Notes under the pieces: generated by a model
Databases searched by the model: none
What the model saw: the letters and a program-made list of their open reading frames with translations, nothing else
What the model was told of the DNA's origin: nothing
Translations under genes and position numbers: made by a program
Part shown: positions 45,482-53,694 of the stretch, in pieces
How positions within the stretch are numbered: the stretch's first letter is position 1
Layout of the letters: each line of letters opens with the position of its first letter
Origin: CAVPTL01 sp963708725
GTDB taxonomy: Bacteria; Actinomycetota; Thermoleophilia; Gaiellales; JAICJC01
NCBI GenBank assembly: GCA_963708725.1
Contig: CAVPTL010000010.1
Location: forward strand, 62,001 to 126,000
Direction of reading: 5' to 3'
Length of the DNA: 64,000 bases

Positions 45482-46816
45482 TCACACCGATAGTGGCTGG
45501 GGTTCCTGGGCGGGCCGGCGACGCGACGGCAGTCTGAACCGCGGCCGTGGCAACTCGTCGTCGGCGATTGCGCGATAGCAAATCGCCGCGGCGACCATGA
45601 TCAGTGGCATGCGTTCGGTAAGTTCGTAGTAGGGCGACTGGATCATCGCTATCAGGATCACGATGTGCGCCCAGAATGCGTCGGGATTGCGGAACCGCGC
45701 CGACCGGAAAAGCGTGTATGCAAACCAGATGAAGAACATCCCGACTCCCGGGATGCCGTGCGAGTACACGAGCAGGAACACCTCGGACTCAGTGCCGATC
45801 GAACTCTGCCCGGCAACCGTGTTTGCCGTGGGAGCGCCATAGCCCAGGACCGGGTGGGCGAGCACCTGCTGGGTTGCCGCCTGGTCGCGCTGTAGCCGCC
45901 CGGTGTCTCCGGTCTTGTGACTGAACCGGCTGGTGGCCAGCCCGCCCAGCGGCGTGGCAACAAGGAGCACGACAATGCAGATGGTGGCGCCAACGATGCC
46001 GCGCACCAACCGGAAGTCGCGATTGGCGCTGAGCCGTACCGCGGCGTACATGATGCCGACGCCGAGCGAGAGCCACAGACCACGGTTGAGCGAGAACACG
46101 ACCGGCACGATCGCCGCGAACATGCTGAACGCGAGGATGTTTCGCCACGCCTTGTTACGCGTCGTGGTGAGCGATGCAATCGCAAACGGCGTCAGGATCG
46201 CAAACGCCGAGCCCCACGCGTTGGTGTAGGCGAAAAACGTCTCGGGCCGGCCGATCGGGAATCCCAGGAAGTGCTGAACCTCGGCGAACTGCAGGTGGAC
46301 ATGCGAGTACACGTACTGGTTGTGCACGACCGATGACGGCAGCACCATCTCGGCAAAGCTCTTGATCTGCGTGTTGGGGGCGATCACTCCAAACCAGCCG
46401 CCGATCACCACGATCACCCAGTAGAAGCCAAGCGCATTGGTGATTGAGCGGGTCGGGAGTCGGCGGCGCGGGATGTTGTAGATGAACAGGAAGAGAATCG
46501 CGCCACAGATGAAGAACGAGAGCCGCCAGCTCCACGCCAGCAGTCGCTGGCCACCGTGGACTTCGAATCCCGAGGCGATCATCCACCCGACCATCAGCAT
46601 GTAGAGCCCGAATCGCCGCGGGGCCAGCACTTTCCAGCGGCCCAGCACCATCGAGCCGAGCAGCGGCAGAACGATGATCGGCCACATGAACATCGAGAAC
46701 CCGAGCAGCCACCACAGTGGCAACAGGCCAAAGAGTGCGTACGCCTGCCAACCGCGTGGCAGCGTGTGCCCCGACGGCGCGAGTTCGTTGACGTGGTTGG
46801 CGGGGAGCGAGCTCAT
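45482..46816 (-). CDS. Second O-antigen ligase/polymerase-like membrane protein
   Basis: A 444-residue protein with about eleven membrane segments. The Wzy_C-like periplasmic block is AHPVLGYGAPTANTV with downstream GTESEVFLLVYSHGIPG, as in O-antigen ligases. It probably polymerises or ligates the sulfated glycan. The ATG overlaps the upstream sulfotransferase stop as ATGA. A longer reading frame exists upstream but runs inside the sulfotransferase gene. Confidence 0.82.
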   Translation of the reverse strand: MSSLPANHVNELAPSGHTLPRGWQAYALFGLLPLWWLLGFSMFMWPIIVLPLLGSMVLGRWKVLAPRRFGLYMLMVGWMIASGFEVHGGQRLLAWSWRLSFFICGAILFLFIYNIPRRRLPTRSITNALGFYWVIVVIGGWFGVIAPNTQIKSFAEMVLPSSVVHNQYVYSHVHLQFAEVQHFLGFPIGRPETFFAYTNAWGSAFAILTPFAIASLTTTRNKAWRNILAFSMFAAIVPVVFSLNRGLWLSLGVGIMYAAVRLSANRDFRLVRGIVGATICIVVLLVATPLGGLATSRFSHKTGDTGRLQRDQAATQQVLAHPVLGYGAPTANTVAGQSSIGTESEVFLLVYSHGIPGVGMFFIWFAYTLFRSARFRNPDAFWAHIVILIAMIQSPYYELTERMPLIMVAAAICYRAIADDELPRPRFRLPSRRRPAQEPQPLSV

Positions 46817-47763
46817 CGCGCTTCGGACTCGCTGGGGCGCAGGTAGCCGTAGGTCAGAAGCAGCGGCCACGTGACCGCGGTCACCGCACGCCGGGTCGGG
46901 CGCGCCATGCCGTTCCGCCAGGCGTCGTCGACGCGCACGCGCTGGCGCCCGTGGGCAAACCGCATCGGGTTACCTCGAATCGAGTGCTGGGCCAGGACCT
47001 CGACCTCACCATCTTCGAGCTGGCCCAGGGCCTCGCTCGGGACATCGAACTCGAGCGTACCGAGCGCTCGCTCGACCTCGGCCCGCGGATTACTTGCCAG
47101 CGACTCGTATCGCATCCTGGCCGTCGGTGTGCGAAACCGTCGCAGCACCTCGAAGGCGAGGTTGCATTCCATCCAGCGGATGCCCGCCGAAACCGGGCTG
47201 AACTCCTCGAAGTGGGCCTCGTCGGTGGTGACCTCCGGGCGCACGACTTTCTTCATCCACGAAAACACGACGCCGCGGCTGTCACGGATGAGGTGAACGA
47301 CTCGCAGATCGAGGTCGGAGCGCCGCAGGAAGTACGCGTACGGCGGATTCTTGGTGGAGTCGACGACCACGCCGGCGTCGGCCACCGCGGCGATCGCCGA
47401 GTACAGGTTGCGGGTGATGTCGGCGTAGCGCTGGAGTCTTTGGGCGTGTGCGGGAAACAGCTTCGGCGCCGCCAAAAGCGGAATCCGCCGGTGGCGAAGG
47501 ACGCCGTCCTCGAGCGCGAGCACCTCGTCCACATCGATGTTGTCCCAACCCCCGAAGGCTTCCTCACCGACCGCCGTCCAAAACGGGCACTGGTCGAAGG
47601 GCTCGCCGCATCCACACAGCTCGTTTCCCTGGACGCCCGCCTGCCACACGTAGCGCAGCTCGCCGACTGCCACCATGTTGGGCAGCCGCCCAAGCATGTG
47701 AGCAAGCAGCGTCGAACCGCTTCGGCCCCAGCCGCCGACGTACAGGACTTGCGGTGAGGTCAT
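46813..47763 (-). CDS. Sulfotransferase family protein (type 3)
   Basis: A 316-residue protein. The PAPS loop is VGGWGRSGSTLLAHML and the 3'-phosphate site VHLIRDSRGVVFSW. A Cys-rich insert, ELCGCGEPFDQCPFW (about residues 48-62), is typical of this subfamily, which is common in actinobacterial glycan clusters. The ATG overlaps the PssE-like stop (ATGA). It is the third distinct sulfotransferase within 4 kb. Confidence 0.87.
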   Translation of the reverse strand: MTSPQVLYVGGWGRSGSTLLAHMLGRLPNMVAVGELRYVWQAGVQGNELCGCGEPFDQCPFWTAVGEEAFGGWDNIDVDEVLALEDGVLRHRRIPLLAAPKLFPAHAQRLQRYADITRNLYSAIAAVADAGVVVDSTKNPPYAYFLRRSDLDLRVVHLIRDSRGVVFSWMKKVVRPEVTTDEAHFEEFSPVSAGIRWMECNLAFEVLRRFRTPTARMRYESLASNPRAEVERALGTLEFDVPSEALGQLEDGEVEVLAQHSIRGNPMRFAHGRQRVRVDDAWRNGMARPTRRAVTAVTWPLLLTYGYLRPSESEAR

Positions 47764-48326
47764 GCCTCGCGCCCTGGCGCCAGCGCCTCGACGTGGTCGA
47801 CTGCCTTCTTGCGCGGCTGGAACAGCCCCTCGACGAGTTCTTCGAACCTGGCGGTGGTCACGGCCGGATCGGCATCAGACACGGTTCGCGGAGGCATCAC
47901 GTCACCCTTCAGCACGACCTCGATGTGTGCACGAAACTCGTCCTCGGTGGTTGCCAGGAGAATCGCGCCGTCGGCGGCGATTCGTTTGCAGAACGCGACC
48001 TGGTGATCATCGACATGCTCGCCGAGTGCGGATGAGCGGGGCATCACGATTGGCATCTTTCCCAGCGTTGCGGCCAGCATGATGGTGCCGGGCCCGCCGT
48101 GGCAGATGACCACCCGAGCATCGCGAACAAGCGACTCCATATCCTCGTAGCCGAGGTAGGGGCTGTGCTCGGCGCTCTTTGGCGTCTTGGACGTGCCGGT
48201 CTGCATCACGCAGCGGGCTCGCTGGCCGCCGTCGAGCGAAAGCCAGGCGTCGATCCAATCGGTCATGCGGTCGAACGGGTGCACGTCGGTGCCGACGGTC
48301 GCAAAGATCAGAGGTAGGTCGGTCAT
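47760..48326 (-). CDS. PssE/Alg13-like glycosyltransferase subunit
   Basis: A 188-residue GT28 C-terminal-domain protein, the catalytic donor-binding half of a split glycosyltransferase. FATVGTDVHPFDRM at the N-terminus and ARVVICHGGPGTIM (about residues 72-85) are the family motifs that bind the UDP-sugar. It pairs with the PssD-like membrane subunit encoded just upstream. Start at ATG 48326, with AAGGAG three to four bases before it. Confidence 0.88.
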   Translation of the reverse strand: MTDLPLIFATVGTDVHPFDRMTDWIDAWLSLDGGQRARCVMQTGTSKTPKSAEHSPYLGYEDMESLVRDARVVICHGGPGTIMLAATLGKMPIVMPRSSALGEHVDDHQVAFCKRIAADGAILLATTEDEFRAHIEVVLKGDVMPPRTVSDADPAVTTARFEELVEGLFQPRKKAVDHVEALAPGREA

Positions 48327-48343
48327 CTACTCCTTGCCGCTTT

Positions 48344-48793
48344 CTAGAACAGTCTGCCGATCAGCTGAGCGCCCGGATAGAACTGCTTCTGCTCCTCCCA
48401 CTGCACCAGAAACAGTGAGCTCAGCGGACGGCACATCCGCCCCGTGAGCGTCGGCGAGTCGATCCGGTCATACACCTCGAGGTACACGGTCTTTATCCCA
48501 AGCATGCGGCCCACGAGGAAAAATGGGAAGGCCACACCGGCGCCGTCTGACACGATCACATCAGGGCGGCGCCTTCGCAGTTCACGGGCCGCAAGGCGCA
48601 TGTTGCGCAGCGTGTTGGGAAGGTTTCGCGTGGTCGGGTAGTGCGCCCATACGACGTCCTCACGTGCGAGCAGCGACTCGGAGTCGGGCAGCTCGAACGT
48701 CACCCAAAACCGATCGTGCTTCTCCCACCAAGGCTTGAGCCGGTGGAGCTGCGTCAGGTGACCGCCAGACGAGCACACCAGCGCAACCTTCAC
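48344..48793 (-). CDS. PssD/Alg14-like glycosyltransferase subunit
   Basis: A 149-residue protein, the membrane-associated acceptor half of the split glycosyltransferase. VALVCSSGGHLTQL at the N-terminus and VSDGAGVAFPFFLVGRMLG are the Alg14 hallmarks. The GTG at 48793 overlaps the stop of the upstream chain-length protein (GTGA), and its length equals that of the usual PssD. With PssE it adds a sugar, probably the second, to the lipid-linked intermediate. Confidence 0.9.
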   Translation of the reverse strand: MKVALVCSSGGHLTQLHRLKPWWEKHDRFWVTFELPDSESLLAREDVVWAHYPTTRNLPNTLRNMRLAARELRRRRPDVIVSDGAGVAFPFFLVGRMLGIKTVYLEVYDRIDSPTLTGRMCRPLSSLFLVQWEEQKQFYPGAQLIGRLF

Positions 48794-50445
48794 AGCACGC
48801 CGATCTCGCGCGGGTCGCGAGGATCCCGTTCCTCGTTCGGCCACGGTGTCTGCGTGGCCGGGGCACCAGCGCCCCGATACGCACCGCCGTACTCGTTGCG
48901 ACCGTCGGCCGACGCGCCGGTGAAGATGAACGCGAGGCCGGGGGCCGGGCAGTTGTCGAGCGCCCGGCGAAGTGCGACCACCGCGGAGCGGCTGTCGCGG
49001 CCGGCGCGGGTGACAACCACCACTCCGTCGACCTTGGTCGCGAGCACCATGGCGTCGCTTACCGGCAAAATCGCCGGGGCGTCGACCAGCACGATGTCGG
49101 CGCGACCGGCCAACGCTCGCAGCAGCTCGCCCGCAGCACGGGTGTCGAGCAGCTCGGCGGCGTCGTACGGTGCGCGTCCGGCGGGGACGATCTCGAGGAT
49201 GCCATCGACCGGCGCCCGGCCGTTGCCACCGCCTTCGATGCCGACCCGGCGGACATCCACCGCGGTCAGCACATCGGCGAGCTTGGCGGTACCGCTGAGG
49301 ACATCGGCGAGGCCGGCGGGTGCATGCAGGCCGAACTGATCGGCCTGGGCAGGATCGCGCAGGTTGGCGTCGACCAGCACCACGTGCTTACCCGCTCGCG
49401 CCAGGACGAGCGCCAGGTTGGCGACGGTCGGCGAGGTGCCGTCCTTCTCGGCTGCGGAGGTGAACATGATTATCCGCGCACCGGTGGCGTTCAGCGCGCC
49501 GGTGAAGTTGAGCTTGGCGATGCGGTAGGCCTCGGTCGACGGCACCAACGCCGGTACCGAGTCGGCCAGCATCACGAGCTCACCGTTGGCCTGACGCGGA
49601 GGCGAGGGGATCTGGGCCAGCAGCGGCAGTCGCAGGCGCCGGCCGATCTCGTCTGCCGAGCGTACGCGGGTGTCGAGCACGTCCTGCAGGAAGGCCAGCA
49701 TGATCCCGAACACGAAGCCGATGAAGGCGCCGATCGCGATCGTGCGGGTTGCCTTGGGCTGGGTCTGGACCGGTGTGCTGCCTGGATGCGGCACGGTCGG
49801 ACGTGAGCTGCGGTCGGAACCGTGGTGTTCTCGATCTCCTTGATCTTCTGGGCTTGTAGAGGAGTCTCGTTGGTCTTCCACTGATCGATCTGGTCTGCTG
49901 CGGCGTGGTGGTCGGAGCGTTCTGCGAGCTTGAACTTGACAGTCGTTCAGACTCTTGATCTGCGCGCCTGAAGGTCCGGATTCAGGCGTGTGTGCAGCGA
50001 GATAGATCGGGAACTGGGAGCTGTAGGCGTCCGCGAGATTCTGCGCGTTGAGCGCGGTCGCATTGCTCACCGTGAAGTTGCAGGCCGTTACCGGCTGGAA
50101 TCGCGGCGACGGTCGTGTCTTTTTGAAGCTGGGAGGCCGTGAGACCCGCGATCGGCGGCTTCAGGCTGTGCGAGTACCTGCTCGGCGAACACCGTCGATT
50201 CGGCCAGACGGCGCGTAGGTAATACCCCAGTCACTCGCAACACCCTTGGTCGAACTACCAGAGGCAGTGGGACTAGGGATGTAGAGCACCGACGAGGTCG
50301 AGGCATACAGCTTCTGCTGATGCATCGAGTACAGGAATCCAGCGACGCCAAAAAGGATCGTCACGAGGATGACGATCCACTTGCGTCGCCAGATGACGCC
50401 GAAGTAATCGCCCAAAGACACCGTCTCGAATGAACTGTTGTCCAC
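48790..50445 (-). pseudogene. Frameshifted Wzz/Wzc-like protein with degraded P-loop
   Basis: The start (GTG 50445, GAAGGA upstream) encodes a normal Wzz N-terminus with a membrane helix (WIVILVTILFGVAGFLYSM). Homologous sequence then continues only by switching frame near 50215, 50162, 50090, 49935 and 49805: for example RRLAESTVFAEQVLAQ, PPIAGLTASQLQKDTT and KLAERSDHHAAADQ each lie in a different frame. From about 49800 one frame runs to 48790 and includes the second membrane helix and an ATPase-like domain. Its Walker A is degraded to SAAEKDGTSPTVANLA, without GK[ST], while VVLVDANLRDP and IVLVDAPA remain. Either the gene is decaying or this stretch of assembly is poor; the lost P-loop supports decay or a non-kinase. 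Confidence 0.75.
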
Positions 50446-50568
50446 GTGCCGTCCTTCCAGATATTGGGCGGCCCTGCCCAGGTCGCACTGCCACGTGACT
50501 ACGCCGGGGCTCGGTCGACTCAGTGCCGCCTAAGGGCGCCCGTCCAGGCGACGCGCCTTTGTTCACCA

Positions 50569-50596
50569 ATGGTACCCCTGACGCCGGTCGCGTCAA
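50569..50596 (-). promoter_or_regulatory. Promoter of polysaccharide operon 2
   Basis: On the minus strand TTGACG and TACCAT are separated by 16 bases, about 125 bases upstream of the broken chain-length gene. The architecture is the same as the promoter of operon 1. The rest of the 212-base gap up to the plus-strand gene shows nothing else I recognise. Confidence 0.6.
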
Positions 50597-50657
50597 GGCA
50601 AGCATGCCCCCGAATGCATTGAATACACGTTAAGCGTTACTGCTGTACGTTGCGGCA

Positions 50658-51845
50658 GTGAGAGACGCAGGTGGGTGTTTCCGTGGGCTGGTGGCCGAGT
50701 CGCCTCGAGTGCATGCCGGGTTCGGGCCGGCCCCGGCGGGCTTTCGCGTGGTCTCGGAGCTGATCCCCCTCCCCACCGCGAATCGCATCCATCTGCTCGT
50801 GCCCGCCCGTTCGCGCTCCGCCGCAAGCGCCGCGTTGCGGCAGTTCGTGACCGGCTCCGGGCGCAAGGCCAAGCTGATGACCGCGGTGGCCGTAGCCGGC
50901 TCACAGACGGGGATCGCGGCTGCACTCCAGCGAAAGCGAGCGATCCTCGCAGTCGCCGACGACGCGTCGGATCACGAAGTCGAGAGCCTGGTGCTCACCA
51001 GCCACCTCGCACGGATCTTCGACACCGATTCCGTGGAGCTGGCCGTGCGCGTTGGCGCCGACCGACCCAACGGCAAGCCGGTCGTCCAGGTGATGACGGC
51101 CGAAGGCGAAGCGCTCGGGTTCGGCAAGATCGGGTGGAACGCGCTCACGCGTCCAATGGTGTCGCGTGAGGCCGAGGTGCTCTCGCAGCTCACGCAGGCG
51201 CCGCCAGACACGTTCGACGCACCCGCGATCGTGCATGCCGGCCCCTGGCAGGGATTCGAGCTGATGGTGGTACGGCCGGCGATCACCGACGGGGCGGTTT
51301 CAGGCGCGGCTCCGCCGATGGACGCCGCCCGCGAGGTCACCACCATCGGAGGGCTCGAGCACGCAGCGCTCGCCGCCTCACCCTGGTGGCGATCGGTTTC
51401 CCAGCGGCTCGAAGCAGTCGAACATCCCGGCTTGGCATCGTCGATCGCTGCCATCGGGGAGCGGCATGGCTCGACCGAACTGACCTTTGGTGGTTGCCAC
51501 GGCGATTGGACACCGTGGAACATGGGCCGCCGCAGCGGCCGACTGATCGTGTGGGATTGGGAGCGATTTCACACCGGCGTCCCCGTGGGCATCGACCTCG
51601 CCCATTTTGCGTTCATGGTCGCTCTGCGACAGCGAAACCAGTCACCGGACGAAGCCCAGGCCCACGTGCTCGAATCGCTGCCCGCCCGACTCGAGGAACT
51701 CAACGTCTCCGGGAGCCTGGCACCGCTCGTGCTCCGGCTCCACCACGTCGAGATGGCGCTGCGGTTCGCCGAGGCGCGGGCTCAGGGCGTGACCACGCGC
51801 CACGACCTGTTCGCCGAGCGGCTCGCGGTGCTGGTCACCGAATGA
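50658..51845 (+). CDS. APH-fold phosphotransferase-like protein
   Basis: A 395-residue protein. The C-terminal lobe carries the phosphotransferase signature GGCHGDWTPWNMG (catalytic Asp in HGDxxxxN) and LIVWDWERF (metal-binding Asp), as in aminoglycoside phosphotransferases and choline kinases. The N-terminal 200 residues are not the usual N-lobe and look like a separate alpha/beta region. It is divergent from polysaccharide operon 2 and may phosphorylate a glycan precursor; an antibiotic-resistance role is not supported by anything else here. GTG start without clear Shine-Dalgarno. Confidence 0.72.
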   Translation: MRDAGGCFRGLVAESPRVHAGFGPAPAGFRVVSELIPLPTANRIHLLVPARSRSAASAALRQFVTGSGRKAKLMTAVAVAGSQTGIAAALQRKRAILAVADDASDHEVESLVLTSHLARIFDTDSVELAVRVGADRPNGKPVVQVMTAEGEALGFGKIGWNALTRPMVSREAEVLSQLTQAPPDTFDAPAIVHAGPWQGFELMVVRPAITDGAVSGAAPPMDAAREVTTIGGLEHAALAASPWWRSVSQRLEAVEHPGLASSIAAIGERHGSTELTFGGCHGDWTPWNMGRRSGRLIVWDWERFHTGVPVGIDLAHFAFMVALRQRNQSPDEAQAHVLESLPARLEELNVSGSLAPLVLRLHHVEMALRFAEARAQGVTTRHDLFAERLAVLVTE

Positions 51846-51898
51846 GTCGCCAGTCTCCTTGCCCGCCGGGCGAACGCGAGTAGCATGGGTAGAGCGGA

Positions 51899-52030
51899 AT
51901 GAACGTTTCCATCTCCAGCCTTCAGTCGCTTTTGCCGATCTTCACGGTCGTTGCCGTGTCGATCTTCATCGGCATCGTGCTCGCTCGCGGGGATGACGCA
52001 ACGGCTCGCCGCCGCAGATCCGAGCGCTGA
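51899..52030 (+). CDS. Tiny single-helix membrane protein
   Basis: A 43-residue frame: a short polar start, a hydrophobic helix (LLPIFTVVAVSIFIGIVLA), then GDD and a strongly basic end (TARRRRSER). Its topology follows the positive-inside rule. GCGGA lies directly before the ATG. It is similar in layout to CcoQ-type small oxidase subunits, but no cbb3 genes are present, so that comparison is weak. Confidence 0.5.
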   Translation: MNVSISSLQSLLPIFTVVAVSIFIGIVLARGDDATARRRRSER

Positions 52031-52070
52031 CCTCGGTGACCAAACCGGTGCGGGTACGCTTGTGCCGCCC

Positions 52071-52143
52071 GGGGGCGTAGCTCAGGGGACAGAGCGACGG
52101 ACTTCTAATCCGTTGGTCGCAGGTTCGAATCCTGCCGCCCCCA
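52071..52143 (+). tRNA. tRNA-Arg (anticodon TCT)
   Basis: Acceptor GGGGGCG pairs with CGCCCCC, discriminator A. The anticodon arm ACGGA-CTTCTAA-TCCGT gives TCT, which reads AGA/AGG, rare codons in such a GC-rich genome. The T-loop is GTTCGAAT. Confidence 0.95.
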
Positions 52144-52174
52144 TGTGTTCTTGGCCACCACCGGCACCCTCCGA

Positions 52175-52513
52175 TCAGGCGGACGGGTCGGGCAGGAGCT
52201 CCCGTACCTCTTGGGCACAGCGGCAGGCGACGGCGATCTTTGCAGCCCACTCCAGCGCCTCTCCGCGCGTCGGCACATCGACGACCGCGAACCCGCCGAT
52301 AACCTCCTTGGTCTCGGGGTACGGGCCGTCGGTGACCGTCCCATCGGTGGCAACGACGCTGGCTCTCTGGCTTTCCAGCCCGCTGGAGAAAACCCATACC
52401 CCGGCGGCCTTGGCCTCCTCTCTCACCACGCGCACGGCCTTGGCCACATCTGGCAGATCTTCCTCGGCGAAGGTCATCCAGCCGTCATCGAACGAGATCA
52501 GGTACCGCGGCAT
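52175..52513 (-). CDS. YCII-related (DGPF-type) protein
   Basis: A 112-residue protein of the YCII/DGPF family: PRYLISFDDGWMTF at the start and TDGPYPETKEVIGGFAVVDV near residue 63. These small proteins often accompany ECF sigma factors, but none is present here. The start at ATG 52513 is set by a strong AAGGAGG six bases upstream. Its role is unknown. Confidence 0.85.
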   Translation of the reverse strand: MPRYLISFDDGWMTFAEEDLPDVAKAVRVVREEAKAAGVWVFSSGLESQRASVVATDGTVTDGPYPETKEVIGGFAVVDVPTRGEALEWAAKIAVACRCAQEVRELLPDPSA

Positions 52514-52677
52514 CCCATTCCTCCTTGTCGCGGCGGCCTGCTGCGGCCGCCTCTCCCCTGTTGTACGAACGCCTCGCCCCGGATTCGACACTTTTGCCGG
52601 AAGTTACGAACGTGGGTCGTGGTGATGATGGCCGAGGGCGCCTTCAACCGGGCGCGCCATTGAGCGAGCTTACCCGG

Positions 52678-53694
52678 TCAGGTCGGCTCGCCACCGGGGC
52701 CGCCCACCCGGGCGCGAAACACGTGGTACGTCCACCCTTGGTAGATGATCACAAGTGGGACGAAGATCAGCGCGACGACCGACATGACAGCGAGCGTGTA
52801 ATGGGCCGAGGCAGAGCCGCTCACCGTGAGGCTGTAGCTGAAGTCGGTGCTCGACACCATCACTCGGGGAAAGAGGCTCGTGAATAGCGTGGCAACGATG
52901 GCGATCGTCCCCAGGCCGGTCATCGCGAACGCGGCGATCTGGCGCCGACGGCGGACGAGCACCGCGGCCAGCACGAGCGCGACGATCCCGATGGCGGCGG
53001 GCAGCGCCGGTGGGAAGACGTTGCGGTCATTGCGGTCGACCGCGACCTTGACCGTCCAGATCAGGAAAGCAGTGCCGAGCACCGCCGCGAGCACCGAGAG
53101 CCGCCGAGAGGCCTCCCCGGCTCGGGCGAGCAGACCGCGCTGGGTGCGGAGCGTGAGGAAGGTCGCGCCGTGGAAGGCAAAGATCACCACGACGGTGACG
53201 CCGGCAAACAGGGTATAGGCGTTGAACAGATCCCAGAACGACCCCGAGAAATCGCCGCTCGAGTTGATCGGGGTGCCGTACAACAGATTCGCGAATCCCA
53301 CGCCCCAGATCAGCGAAGCGCCGAAGCTGCCCACCGCGTTTGCCCACAACCACACACCCCGCCAGCGGGGGCTGGTGCTCTTGCTGCGCCATTCGAACGA
53401 GATCACGCGGATCATGAGGAAGAAGAGCAGTGCCAAAAGCGCGAGATAGAGACCCGAAAACATGGTCGCATACCAGGCCGGGAAGGCGGCGAACGTCGCA
53501 CCGCCCGCGGTGACGAGCCACACCTCGTTTCCATCCCACACCGGGCCGATCGACTCGAACATGGCGCTGCGCTCATCGTCGTCGCGGGGCAGGATCGGCA
53601 GCAACATCCCGACACCGAAGTCGAAGCCCTCCAGCAGGAAATAGCCCGACCACAGCACCACGATCAGCACGAACCAGACGTTCGGGAGGTCCAT
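52678..53694 (-). CDS. cydB: Cytochrome bd ubiquinol oxidase subunit II
   Basis: A 338-residue membrane protein with eight or nine helices. The typical start NVWFVLIVVLWSGYFLLEGFDFGVG and GPVWDGNEVWLVTAGGATFAAFP are strongly conserved in CydB. It pairs with CydA to reduce oxygen to water with quinol electrons at high affinity. The ATG overlaps the cydA stop by one base (TGATG). Confidence 0.96.
   Translation of the reverse strand: MDLPNVWFVLIVVLWSGYFLLEGFDFGVGMLLPILPRDDDERSAMFESIGPVWDGNEVWLVTAGGATFAAFPAWYATMFSGLYLALLALLFFLMIRVISFEWRSKSTSPRWRGVWLWANAVGSFGASLIWGVGFANLLYGTPINSSGDFSGSFWDLFNAYTLFAGVTVVVIFAFHGATFLTLRTQRGLLARAGEASRRLSVLAAVLGTAFLIWTVKVAVDRNDRNVFPPALPAAIGIVALVLAAVLVRRRRQIAAFAMTGLGTIAIVATLFTSLFPRVMVSSTDFSYSLTVSGSASAHYTLAVMSVVALIFVPLVIIYQGWTYHVFRARVGGPGGEPT

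Noticed and set aside
50658..51845. Aminoglycoside resistance gene
   Set aside because: Only the general phosphotransferase fold is seen, and the N-terminal half is unlike resistance enzymes.
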